This document shows, in pieces, positions 34,529-43,116 of a stretch of 60,416 nt of DNA. Each line of letters begins with the position of its first letter. The stretch's first letter is position 1. The notes under the pieces are model-generated. The model was not told the origin of the DNA. It saw only the letters and a list, made by a program, of their open reading frames with translations, and searched no databases. The translations under genes were made by a program, and so were the position numbers. Where the stretch lies: positions 3,884,211 through 3,944,626 of the forward strand of contig NZ_LT630337.1 in NCBI RefSeq assembly GCF_900117315.1, read 5' to 3'. The DNA comes from Bacillus massilinigeriensis (GTDB taxonomy: Bacteria > Bacillota > Bacilli > Bacillales > Cytobacillaceae).

Positions 34529-35371
34529 TTAGCGAATTCCGTTCACAAGTCCTAGCATTTGATCAGCTAAGGTGACGGAACGAGATTGAAATTGGTAGGC
34601 TCTTTGGACATTTATCAAATCGGTCATTTCTTTAGAAAGGTCGACGTTGGATTGTTCTAGCGCGCTTCCTTGGATTCCGATTTGCTCTCTTAATGGTCCA
34701 TTTAATTCAGTGAGAATATCCTCAACGGTAGCGTCGAGCTCAGCATAATTGTATGGCAATCCGAAAAGATTATTTCCCTTTTGCTCTAGGAATTGCGGTT
34801 TATTGACTTGGACTACGCCTAAATTATAGGTTTGAACCCTGCCGTTCGTCATATTGGCCACTAGTTGGCCATTCCCGGTCACTGTATATTCCTTCACATC
34901 TCCTGTAATGGTGATGGGATTATCATTTTCGTCGAGAACAGGAAAACCGTCACCATTCACGAGCATGACTTCATCTTCCCCCACTGGCGATAGATAAAGG
35001 GCACCGTTTCTCGTATAGTTTATGTTGCTTTCGTTGCCATCTTGCACAAGTACCTTATAAAGCTGCCCCTCTTTTGTAAAAGCAGTATCGAGTGTGCGGG
35101 ATGTACTTTTAATCGCACCAAGTGACATTACAATCTTTGATTGAGCAAGCTTGGCACCATTTCCTTGACGAATTCCGTTTGGTGTTAAGCGGCCAATCTC
35201 ATTTTGTTCGATTGGCTGGTTGTTTACCTGCTGAACCAGTAAATCGGTAAATTGCGATTCTTTTCGCTTATATCCAGTGGTGTCGACGTTAGCGATATTA
35301 TTGCTGATGATATCCATTTGTTTCTGCAATTGTGCAAGTGTGTTTGTTGCTGTAAGCATTGTGCGGTTCAA
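34529..35371 (-). CDS. flhP: Flagellar hook-basal body protein FlhP
   Basis: 280 aa. N-terminal rod signature NTLAQLQKQMDIISNNIANV, TTGYK, with a C-terminal SNVDLSKEMTDLINVQRAYQ-type Flg_bbr_C helix. Rod/hook proteins of the FlgF/FlgG family assemble the axial flagellar structure outside the membrane. TTG start after GAAGGGGG. It lies 308 bp downstream of flhO, a spacer filled with a 39-bp tandem repeat. Confidence 0.9.
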   Translation of the reverse strand: MNRTMLTATNTLAQLQKQMDIISNNIANVDTTGYKRKESQFTDLLVQQVNNQPIEQNEIGRLTPNGIRQGNGAKLAQSKIVMSLGAIKSTSRTLDTAFTKEGQLYKVLVQDGNESNINYTRNGALYLSPVGEDEVMLVNGDGFPVLDENDNPITITGDVKEYTVTGNGQLVANMTNGRVQTYNLGVVQVNKPQFLEQKGNNLFGLPYNYAELDATVEDILTELNGPLREQIGIQGSALEQSNVDLSKEMTDLINVQRAYQFQSRSVTLADQMLGLVNGIR

Positions 35372-35440
35372 TTCGTTTCCCCCTTCCGTTCTAGCTGGAT
35401 TCAGCCAAGCTGTTTTGGTCTAACATGCAATAGTCTTATG

Positions 35441-35660
35441 TTAATCTGAACGTTTCAAGTTCACGTTCACTTGCGAATGTTGACATGAGCCGTTTAAGCT
35501 CACATTCACTTGCTTAATATTAATCCAAATAATTCAAATCCACTTTTACTTGCCAATATTAATCCGAGCAATTCAAATCCACGTTCACTGCCGAATATTA
35601 ATCCGAACAATTCTATTTCACGTTCACTTGCCATATGGTGGTCTGAACAGTTCCATCCTA
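35441..35660. repeat. 39-bp tandem repeat, five copies plus a partial one
   Basis: Units start near 35441, 35480, 35520, 35559, 35598 and 35637 (partial). Consensus about TTAATCCGAACAATTCAAAT then CCACGTTCACTTGCCAATA. It fills the flhO-flhP spacer. On the minus strand a frame of 42 codons reads 13-residue repeats (like GFELLGLILASER) but has no ribosome binding site. Confidence 0.85.
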
Positions 35661-35679
35661 ACATAACATAGCCAAATCG

Positions 35680-36519
35680 TTATCCGATTCTCCCAATCTC
35701 ATTTGCCGCCTTTTCCATACTACGGTCATAAGCTTGAAGTACCTTCTGGTTAGCTTCAAATGCACGATAAGAAGTAAGCATGTCCGTCATTGTGCGGCTG
35801 ACATCGACGTTGGAGCCTTCAATGAAGCCCTGTTGCATTTTAAACTGAATTCCTTCAGCATTATACGCGCTTTCTAGCGGGTTTCTGTTCGCTGTGCGAT
35901 ACAGACCGTCGCCTTCTTTTATTAATTGAAGAGGATTATCTGAAAAACCAATTCCGATTCTTGCTGTTTCTCCATTTTCTCCTGTAATTAAGCCGTTTTC
36001 GTCGACGGTAAATTTATCGCTGGAGAGTTGAATTCGATCTCCTTGATCATCTAAAACGTACTGCCCACTCGCAGTGGTTAAATAACCTAAGCCATCGAGA
36101 GTGAAATTCCCGTTTCTCGTATAGCGTGGATTTCCGTCTGCACTTTCAACGGTAAAAAATACAGAGCCTCTCTGCCCGTTTTCTTCATTCGCAGGAATAT
36201 TGATATCTACTAACGCAAGGTCTGTGCTTAGGCCGGTATCACGAAGATCTCCTTGAATGAACTTAGGCATAGCCTCTTGCATGTATACGCCTGTGTTTAA
36301 ATAGCCTACACGGTTCGTAGTCGGAAGACTGAAGCTATCTTCTGTTGGGACCGTTTTTTGGTCCATTCTATTTAACAACATCGCTGGAAATGACCTCATG
36401 GAAGATTGGTCTGCTTTATATCCAGGTGTGTTGGCATTTGACATATTATTGGTCAGCATTTCTGTTTTGCGCTGCTGGGCAAGCATACCAGATGCTACGG
36501 TATAGAAACCTCTAAACAT
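35680..36519 (-). CDS. flhO: Flagellar hook-basal body protein FlhO
   Basis: 279 aa. N-terminus MFRGFYTVASGMLAQQRKTE, MLTNNMSNANTPGYK, and C-terminal SNVDVSRTMTDMLTSYRAFE are the paired flagellar rod motifs. A paralog of FlhP. AGGTGA ribosome binding site before the ATG. Gene order mbl-flhO-flhP is as in Bacillus subtilis. Confidence 0.9.
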   Translation of the reverse strand: MFRGFYTVASGMLAQQRKTEMLTNNMSNANTPGYKADQSSMRSFPAMLLNRMDQKTVPTEDSFSLPTTNRVGYLNTGVYMQEAMPKFIQGDLRDTGLSTDLALVDINIPANEENGQRGSVFFTVESADGNPRYTRNGNFTLDGLGYLTTASGQYVLDDQGDRIQLSSDKFTVDENGLITGENGETARIGIGFSDNPLQLIKEGDGLYRTANRNPLESAYNAEGIQFKMQQGFIEGSNVDVSRTMTDMLTSYRAFEANQKVLQAYDRSMEKAANEIGRIG

Positions 36520-36710
36520 ATGATCACCTCAGGTAAAATATGAGCAGCGTTTCAATTGCTTAAAAATGCAGCAGTTCCGGAGCGCGTGCTCAAAATTATT
36601 TTTATCAAAAATTCTTTCTTTTTCATAGACAGACTTTCACTTATATCTATTATAAAAAAATATACACGAATAAACATTAATTTTTTGCAGAAATAGGTCG
36701 AAATACATAA

Positions 36711-36768
36711 AAAAAAGTGACCAACATTGGGAAAAAATATGTTTCCTACCAATGCAAGCCACTTTTTT
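36711..36768 (-). terminator. Terminator after mbl
   Basis: AAAAAAGTG pairs with CACTTTTTT, and inside them CATTGG pairs with CCAATG, across 58 bases. On the minus strand it lies 27 bp past the mbl stop and ends in a T-run. Confidence 0.7.
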
Positions 36769-36795
36769 GTCAAATACTTGGGGTATTCGACAAGC

Positions 36796-37797
36796 TTAGC
36801 CTAATCTTCTTTTTGGAAGTTTATCAATATTGTCGAGCATAATTCCTGTTCCAACTGCCACACAATCCATTGGATTTTCAGCAACTAATACAGGAACCTT
36901 TAATTCTTCAGCAAGGAGCATATCAATTCCGTGTAAAAGCGCTCCGCCTCCTGTTAAAATAACGCCACGATCAATAATATCCGCTGATAATTCAGGTGGT
37001 GTACGTTCTAGCACGCTTTTTGCTGCTTGGACGATAACGGCAACAGATTCACGAAGAGCATGTTCGATTTCTTCAGAACGAACAGTAATGGTTCTTGGTA
37101 AGCCTGAAACCATGTCACGACCGCGAATTTCCATTTCCTCATGACGAGAATCTTGGAAGACGGTTCCGATATTAATTTTAATATCCTCAGCTGTACGTTC
37201 CCCAATTAATAGCTTGTATTCACGTTTAATATATTGAAGAATTTCATTGTCAAATTTATCTCCGGCCATTTTGATGGAAGAGGATGTAACGATATCACCC
37301 ATGGAAAGAACTGCAACATCAGTTGTTCCACCGCCGATATCAACAACCATATTCCCACTTGGTTGGAAGATGTCCATTCCGGCACCAATTGCTGCTACCT
37401 TTGGCTCTTCTTCTAAGTAGATTTTCTTTCCGCCGCTCTTTTCCGCTGCTTCCTTGATAGCCTTTTGCTCCACACTTGTAATGTTTGTTGGGCAACAAAT
37501 TAAGATGCGCGGTTTAGAAAGAAAGCCTTTAACATTTAATTTATTAATAAAATGCTTTAGCATCGCTTCTGTTACGTCAAAATCTGCGATAACTCCATCT
37601 TTTAACGGACGAATGGCCACGATATTACCTGGTGTACGACCAACCATCTTTCTAGCCTCTTCACCTACAGCCAAAACTTTGTTAGTAGAGCGATCAATCG
37701 CTACAACTGATGGTTCATTTAGTACGATTCCACGGCCCTTGACATGAATGAGTACATTAGCCGTTCCTAAATCAATTCCTATATCCCTAGCAAACAT
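36796..37797 (-). CDS. mbl: Rod-shape actin homolog Mbl
   Basis: 333 aa from the ATG at 37797, which has AAGGAGG 10 bases upstream; the frame extends 16 codons further but without support. MreB-family actin fold: phosphate-1 IGIDLGTANVLIH, phosphate-2 MVVDIGGGTTDVAVLS, adenosine motif VILTGGGALLHGID. Forms membrane-bound filaments that direct lateral wall synthesis. Standard length and genomic position downstream of spoIIID. Confidence 0.95.
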   Translation of the reverse strand: MFARDIGIDLGTANVLIHVKGRGIVLNEPSVVAIDRSTNKVLAVGEEARKMVGRTPGNIVAIRPLKDGVIADFDVTEAMLKHFINKLNVKGFLSKPRILICCPTNITSVEQKAIKEAAEKSGGKKIYLEEEPKVAAIGAGMDIFQPSGNMVVDIGGGTTDVAVLSMGDIVTSSSIKMAGDKFDNEILQYIKREYKLLIGERTAEDIKINIGTVFQDSRHEEMEIRGRDMVSGLPRTITVRSEEIEHALRESVAVIVQAAKSVLERTPPELSADIIDRGVILTGGGALLHGIDMLLAEELKVPVLVAENPMDCVAVGTGIMLDNIDKLPKRRLG

Positions 37798-38085
37798 TCC
37801 AATATTTCCTCCTTGAGCAAATAGTCCGGTTCGACCTGTGATCACCTAATTTATCAGACTCATATTCAGCAGCATACTCTTGCAGTTTTTTTCTATTTCC
37901 TAATGCTTGTTGCCACTTCAATCCTATCCTCTGGCGCCAACAAGTGAACTACATTTATTAAATTAGAATCGAGTTCTACCCTAATTGAATATTCTATCAT
38001 ACTTTGCAAGAAGAAAGTAACATTTTGTCAAATTTTGACCAATCTTATGGCAGAATCATGGCTATTTTCCTTAGTTTGGCCAATT

Positions 38086-38262
38086 GGTGGGGAGTCTAGT
38101 CTTTATTGGGGTGGGTTTGGTGGGGGTTGGGCCTTGGGACCGGGTTGGGTTTTGGGATGGGGGTTGGGTTTTTTTGGGAGTCTGGTCTTGGGATGGGGTT
38201 GGGCCCTGGGACCGGGTTGGGATTCGCTTGGGGAATGGGTCTTGGGTGTCTGCTTGGATAGT
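38086..38262 (+). repeat. G-rich block with a 72-bp repeat and G-quadruplex potential
   Basis: Dense GGG runs on the plus strand (for example GGGGTGGGTTTGGTGGGGG). A unit GTTGGGCCTTGGGACCGGGT occurs at 38126 and again, with one change, at 38198. The minus strand is correspondingly C-rich and proline-coding. Intergenic, between spoIIID and mbl. The flanks 37798-38085 and 38461-38780 show no gene. Confidence 0.7.
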
Positions 38263-38340
38263 GGGTTAACACGAATATTTTTGTGGTTTATGTAATTGGG
38301 GTTATTGCAGGGGTGGGCAAATACAAGGAATTTGCGTTTT

Positions 38341-38460
38341 CGCGGATAAATTTCGATAATCGCGGATATATCTCTAGAATCGCGGATAAATTGAAATAAT
38401 CGCGTAAATATTGCTGAAAATCGCGGATATGTTTGAATTATCGCGGATATGTTATTCTCG
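38341..38460. repeat. 20-bp tandem repeat, six copies (array A)
   Basis: CGCGGATA-type units begin at 38341, 38361, 38381, 38401, 38422 and 38442. Consensus about CGCGGATAWATTTNNATAAT. The same unit in inverse orientation makes the six-copy array at 54361-54480. Confidence 0.85.
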
Positions 38461-38780
38461 GGGCTGATGTTTATGCTATATTTTTTCATGGTAATATCAA
38501 ATTCCCACGAATCCACTGGAAATCCGCCGTTTTTTTGGTTAATTTACGATAATTTTGGGTTTTGCTGGCCGATTTTTTTAATAAAGCCCAATATTTATTG
38601 TAATAATTTTCAGCGAATCCCACTGATATTACACAACACACATGTTTCTGGAACAATTTTTATCAAATCGACATCTCCAGAAGGTCACACCGAAATACAA
38701 GAATCTAGCTCTCCCCTGTATCAAAATAGCCTAGCCCAACCAATCCTAGCTTGATCAGACTAGACTGTTAAAATCTAATT

Positions 38781-39053
38781 TTATTGGACGGGCTCGCCTT
38801 CTAGCTCTTCCTTCTTATACTTTAGTTTTGTTGCCTCACCTCCGCGTAAATGTCGAATTGATTTATGATAATCTAATATTTCCTTCACTTCATTTGCAAG
38901 CTCTGGATTAATTTCAGGAAGCCTTTCTGTCAAGTCTTTATGGACCGTACTTTTGGATACGCCAAACTCCTTCGCAATTACGCGAACCGTTTTTCTCGTC
39001 TCCACGATATACTTTCCAATCTTGATGGTTCTCTCTTTGATGTAATCGTGCAC
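38781..39053 (-). CDS. spoIIID: Sporulation transcriptional regulator SpoIIID
   Basis: 90 aa. Helix-turn-helix at about 20-45 (TVRVIAKEFGVSKSTVHKDL) and a basic C-terminal segment. SpoIIID is the mother-cell regulator that switches the sigma-E programme toward sigma-K. GTG start after AGGGAGG. Position upstream of mbl is conserved in Bacillus. Gap 39054-39451 shows no gene. Confidence 0.95.
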   Translation of the reverse strand: MHDYIKERTIKIGKYIVETRKTVRVIAKEFGVSKSTVHKDLTERLPEINPELANEVKEILDYHKSIRHLRGGEATKLKYKKEELEGEPVQ

Positions 39054-39451
39054 ACCACTCGCCCTCCCTAAAATGGATGTGAGGAGTGTGAAATGAGACT
39101 CGCTTTTACCTTCAACAAACCATCTTCTGCCATTACAAAAAATAAACAGATCCTAGGCCATATTCACTTCGGTTACTGTTCAAACGATCCCCCACCTCAA
39201 ACACTCTCTTTATAGGTTTGTAACAGTTTATTAGCTTGGATACGGGATTATGCACGAAAAACGTAATAGGGACAAGGTATTGTGGAAATTTTTTGAAAAT
39301 AGGACAGAAAAGGGCTTCGCCAGAATTATGACTTATTTTTCTTTCTTTTTGGCTGTGTTAAATGTTAATGTTGATAATTAGAAATATGGGAAACCAAATT
39401 ATAAAGGTTTTCCAATTTTGTTAAAGTAACAACCTGCTTGTTAGAGAGAGT

Positions 39452-39862
39452 TTAACCTTCTGAGGAATTTGATTTAATAACTTCTGCACCAAACTCTAAG
39501 CATTCAATGCATATAGAAACTCCTGGTCCCATCGCTAATTCTCCGACTTCTTCTTTACTTCTACGACAAAAAGAACAAGTTGCAACGTGTTCTGTATTGT
39601 TTATACTATTTGGATTTGAAGTTTTCTCTATAGCATTGTACAGTTCATCAATTACTTTCGGCTCAATATAATCGAAATCGCCTTTTAATTTCACTTCAAT
39701 TGTTGTATAAGCAATAGCCATTCCCTCATAAAAACGTTGTCTTTCTAATTGGTCACTACTTTTAGATTTCTCTTCACATAACGAGCTTAGCTTCTCTAAT
39801 TCCAAGATAATATCTTCAATTTTTGCACCTCGAAATGTTTTTTTACGAAAATCTTGTCCCAT
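39452..39862 (-). CDS. ClpX-type C4 zinc-finger protein
   Basis: 136 aa. The C-terminal 45 residues form a ClpX zinc-binding domain: CSFCRRSKEEVGELAMGPG then ICIECLEF (two CxxC pairs). There is no AAA+ ATPase domain, so it is a stand-alone zinc finger, perhaps an adaptor or scaffold. The N-terminal 75 residues are helical. An ATATGTACA...TGTATACATAT dyad 20-40 bp upstream of the start is a possible operator. It lies in an accessory insertion between spoIIID and the amidase gene, beside an IS110 fragment. Confidence 0.7.
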   Translation of the reverse strand: MGQDFRKKTFRGAKIEDIILELEKLSSLCEEKSKSSDQLERQRFYEGMAIAYTTIEVKLKGDFDYIEPKVIDELYNAIEKTSNPNSINNTEHVATCSFCRRSKEEVGELAMGPGVSICIECLEFGAEVIKSNSSEG

Positions 39863-39880
39863 TATTTACACCTCCTATTT

Positions 39881-39905
39881 TATATGTACACATTTGTATA
39901 CATAT
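39881..39905. promoter_or_regulatory. Palindrome upstream of the zinc-finger gene
   Basis: ATATGTACA, four bases, TGTATACATAT: a nearly complete A/T-rich dyad 20 bp before the start codon. Candidate operator. Confidence 0.4.
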
Positions 39906-39969
39906 GTTGTGAGATTTATTCTTCAAACCTATAATTTTTTCCTTTAATTTTTCAAATATTATTGGAATA

Positions 39970-40321
39970 AACTTACACTTCACACTCTGGAAAAAAACCT
40001 GCGAAGACCCGAAAAGGAAATAAGTATCTTCGAAGTACTTTGGTGGAAACCGCGCATGCCATAGGTCGGAAAAAAGATCCTAATTTTTTAACTTCAAAAT
40101 ACCATCGGCTCGCTTCGAGGCGAGGGAAAAATCGGGCAGCAGTATCTATTGGTTCTGGGGTCATCAAAATTATTTACCACATCCTCAAGAATAAGGAGAC
40201 ATACCAGGAATTAGGTGCTGACATTTTTGACAAAAGAAGGGAAGAGACACTCGTAAGGAGAGCTGTAAAAAAATTAAAGACACTAGGTTATGAAGTAGAG
40301 CTTCAAAAAACTAGTTCCTAA
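39970..40321 (+). pseudogene. IS110-family transposase C-terminal fragment
   Basis: The frame reads GKKPAKTRKGNKYLRSTL, then VETAHAIGRKKDPNFLTSKY, HRLASRRGKNRAAVSI and KIIYHILKNKETYQELGADI. This is the C-terminal catalytic (transposase IS116/IS110/IS902) end of IS110-type proteins with its serine region. The N-terminal RuvC-like DEDD half is absent upstream, so it is a truncated relic. Gap 40322-40712 holds only A/T-rich DNA with no gene. Confidence 0.75.
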
Positions 40322-40712
40322 ACGCATCACAAACTAAGTATGGGCAATTTTAAAAACTACACTTTGCCCTTAGCCCCCTATCCCTTTTTTTGCCTTTTTA
40401 CCGTAAAGGGGGTTTTCAGGTAGAGCTTTCTTTTTTAAAAAAATGTACTCTCTCTTTTCGACAAACTTCATAAAAAACGACACATATGTAATTTTTTGTA
40501 AATTCATCGTCCCTTTCCCCGACAAATTTCCCGAGAAATATTCAAATCCTCCTAAATTCCCCTATGGTGCGATAATCTATGATATTTTTCCCAATTTGTC
40601 ATCATATTTGGGTCTTTTACCACTTTTTTCACCAATTATTTAGGATATATTGTATAGTTATAATAGATATGAAATTCAACTAGTTTCTACTAACGAAAGG
40701 GGTGAGAAATTG

Positions 40713-42221
40713 ATGAAACTAAACTCTCTACTAAAAGTATTCATATCTTTTATCCTACTACTTTCCTTTCTTCCGTTATTGGACAAGTCTGTTGAAGCCT
40801 CGACAACTTATAAAAGTAAAGTGAATGCCACCTCGCTTAATGTACGATCGAAAGCTGGAACAAATTATTCCAAGGTTGGTTCCTTGAAGAAAAATCAAGT
40901 GGTTTCTGTCTCTAAGGTTTCTAAGGATTGGTCTTACATAACAGCAGGAAAGACGAAAGGGTGGGTTTCATCAAAGTATTTAACATATGTTAGCTGGAAA
41001 GGCTACGTGAATGCTACATCCTTGAATGTACGCAAAACAGCAAGCACCAAAGGAGCTCTGCTTGCTAGCTTGAAAAAAGGAACAGCGGTTACTGTAAAAG
41101 GTCAAAGTGGAAACTGGGGAAAAGTCTATATTTCCAGTAAGAAATCCTATGGCTGGCTTTCCCTCAATTATATTTCTACGAAACCAGTTTCTATTGCAGT
41201 TCCTAGCACTGTGAAAACCTATTATGTAACAGCCAGTGCATTAAATGTTCGCTCATCAACATCTACATCTTCTTCAAAGAATATTATTTTTACACTGAAG
41301 AAAAATGAAGCCGTTCAAGTTACCTCCACAAAAGGTACATGGGGCAAAATCAAAACTAAGGCCGGAAAAACCGGTTGGGCCTCCCTAAAATACTTAACGA
41401 CGAAAAAACCTGTTGCCAGTTCTCCTGCTAAACCTTCCTCTAATGATGATAAACCGAGTCCATCGGATGGAACCGTTGAAGGAGATACCATCTACTTATT
41501 GCAGGATAGCAATATTCGGAAGGGGCCAGGTACATCCTATGATATTGTTGCAACCAAAAAAGGTGGAACTGCTCTTACAAAGGTTAGTGAGAAGGATGAC
41601 TGGGTTGAGGTCATGACAGACGATGGTAAGCAAGGCTGGGTGGCCGCTTGGCTCCTTGGAGATCGTGATTCTGCCTCAAGGTCAATCGTCGGAAAGGTAA
41701 TTGTTCTCGATGCTGGACATGGAGGATATGATCCTGGGGCGCTTGGAAAGAAAAATAATGAAAAAACCTTAACCTTAGCTGCTGTAAAAGAAATTAGTTC
41801 CCTTCTTGAAAAGGAAGGAGCAAAGGTGTACTTAACAAGGTCAACGGATACCTACATTTCATTATCCGGACGTGTAGCCGTAAGTCACCAATATCGTGCA
41901 GACGCATTTGTTAGTGTTCACTATAACTCTGGTAGCAAGGCTGCCAAAGGGATTGAGACATTCTATTACTCTAAGAGTAAGGATTTTGCCTTGGCCGATT
42001 ATATTCGCCAGGCATTAATCGATCAAACAGGTCTGGTCAACCGAGGAACTAAATTCGGTGATCTCCATGTGGTCCGTGAAAATAATCAACCTGCTGCCCT
42101 GTTGGAGCTAGGATTCCTGTCTAATCCTGATGAGGAAGCGATTATTTCAACAAAGAATTACCACAAGAAAGTAGCAACCGCCGTGGCTGAGGGATTGAAG
42201 CTTTATTTTGAGAATAAGTAA
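40713..42221 (+). CDS. N-acetylmuramoyl-L-alanine amidase with SH3b repeats
   Basis: 502 aa. Signal peptide (LLKVFISFILLLSFLPLL, then VEAS). Four bacterial SH3 domains (about 35-95, 100-160, 170-235, 265-320), each with an ATSLNVRS-like start, bind peptidoglycan. C-terminal Amidase_3 domain with Zn ligands in VLDAGHGGYDPGA, Glu in GKKNNEKTL and His in FVSVHYNS, plus the catalytic Glu in ALLELGFLSN. Cleaves the MurNAc-L-Ala bond in the wall. Start chosen at the ATG preceded by AAAGGGGTGAG; the frame opens 63 bp earlier. The only plus-strand core gene here. Confidence 0.92.
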   Translation: MKLNSLLKVFISFILLLSFLPLLDKSVEASTTYKSKVNATSLNVRSKAGTNYSKVGSLKKNQVVSVSKVSKDWSYITAGKTKGWVSSKYLTYVSWKGYVNATSLNVRKTASTKGALLASLKKGTAVTVKGQSGNWGKVYISSKKSYGWLSLNYISTKPVSIAVPSTVKTYYVTASALNVRSSTSTSSSKNIIFTLKKNEAVQVTSTKGTWGKIKTKAGKTGWASLKYLTTKKPVASSPAKPSSNDDKPSPSDGTVEGDTIYLLQDSNIRKGPGTSYDIVATKKGGTALTKVSEKDDWVEVMTDDGKQGWVAAWLLGDRDSASRSIVGKVIVLDAGHGGYDPGALGKKNNEKTLTLAAVKEISSLLEKEGAKVYLTRSTDTYISLSGRVAVSHQYRADAFVSVHYNSGSKAAKGIETFYYSKSKDFALADYIRQALIDQTGLVNRGTKFGDLHVVRENNQPAALLELGFLSNPDEEAIISTKNYHKKVATAVAEGLKLYFENK

Positions 42222-42306
42222 TTTTTAGGTAAAATTGCATTTATGTTTTGGGTTCCTGCTGGGTGCGGGTGCTAGTGTGGGTGTGCAATACACCAATTTA
42301 ATAAAG

Positions 42307-42351
42307 TAGCATGTGAAATTTGGATTTTTGGATTTTGCATGCTATTTTTTT
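42307..42351 (+). terminator. Terminator of the amidase gene
   Basis: TAGCATG (42307-42313) and CATGCTA (42338-42344) followed by TTTTTTT. Long loop with two copies of GGATTTT. Confidence 0.6.
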
Positions 42352-42559
42352 GTTATTTGATTGTGGGGTTTTTGTTAGTTGGTGGGAGGGATTTTGGTAG
42401 GGTGGTTAGTGAGATGTGCTTGGTTTTTATGTTGGTGTTTTGCTGGTTAGCATATATATTTCCTAATGGGGATTTTGTTGGCTTGGTGATGGGGATTTTG
42501 GTTGTTTTTCAGATTGGGGTGTGGGCTTTATGGATTTTTTGGAGGACAGATTGATTGTT

Positions 42560-42915
42560 TTCCAATCGGGGGTTTGTCCTTCATATCCTTGATGAAAGAC
42601 ATTTTGATTGATTCCCTATCAGGTTTTGTCCATCATATCCTTGTTGAAAGACATTTTTATTGGTTCCCAACCAGGTTTTGTCCTTCATTCACTCAATGAG
42701 AGACATTTTTACTGTTTCCCTAACCGGTTTTGTCCTTCATGCCCCCGATGAAAGACACTTTTATTGATTCCCAACCAGGTTTTGTCCTTCATTCACTCAA
42801 TGAGAGACATTTTTACTATTCCCCAACAAGGTTTTGTCCTTCATGCCCCCGATGAAAGACTTTCCCATCGTTTCCCAACCCGATTTTGTCCCTCATCCCC
42901 CCTACGAAAGACAAT
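42560..42915. repeat. 52-bp tandem repeat, seven copies with internal hairpins
   Basis: The GTCCTTCAT-like start of each unit lies at 42576, 42628, 42680, 42732, 42784, 42836 and 42888, exactly 52 bp apart. Each unit carries a dyad (GTCCTTCAT ... ATGAAAGAC) with a 7-base loop, then a T-rich linker and CCAACCAGGTTTT. The interval 42352-43050 has no convincing gene besides this array. Confidence 0.92.
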
Positions 42916-43055
42916 CCATCGTTCCGTTCCCCACAAAGTAAATGCCTTTCTACCAAAATCCACCCTAATAATTACTCGAACCAACCAACATAATAATCAC
43001 AATGACGTATAATAGCCTTTTTCCCAGTTAAAAACAGCAGCAACAATTCCCCTCT

Positions 43056-43087
43056 CAAAAAAAGAAACCCGCACACAAGTATGCGGG
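43056..43087 (-). terminator. Terminator of spoIIQ
   Basis: Minus strand: CCCGCA, 8-base loop, TGCGGG, TTTCTTTTTTT. It is 30 bp after the stop. Confidence 0.8.
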
Positions 43088-43116
43088 AATTACCTTAGAA
43101 ATTTATCCGATTTCAA

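Noticed and set aside
36552-36773. 73-aa ORF between mbl and flhO on the minus strand
   Set aside because: It begins inside the mbl terminator stem and shows no ribosome binding site or recognisable protein pattern.
37853-37990. Possible riboswitch or small RNA upstream of mbl
   Set aside because: No stable conserved structure or terminator seen by eye.
38103-38516. 137-aa proline-rich minus-strand ORF
   Set aside because: It is the translation of the 20-bp array and the G-rich block. Openness follows from repeat composition; no start signals.
42339-42554. 71-aa hydrophobic ORF after the amidase gene
   Set aside because: Starts inside the terminator hairpin, has no ribosome binding site and is built of G/T-rich low-complexity DNA.
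42560-42915. CRISPR array
   Set aside because: Period is constant but the units are contiguous and homologous over their whole length, with no unique spacers and no cas genes.
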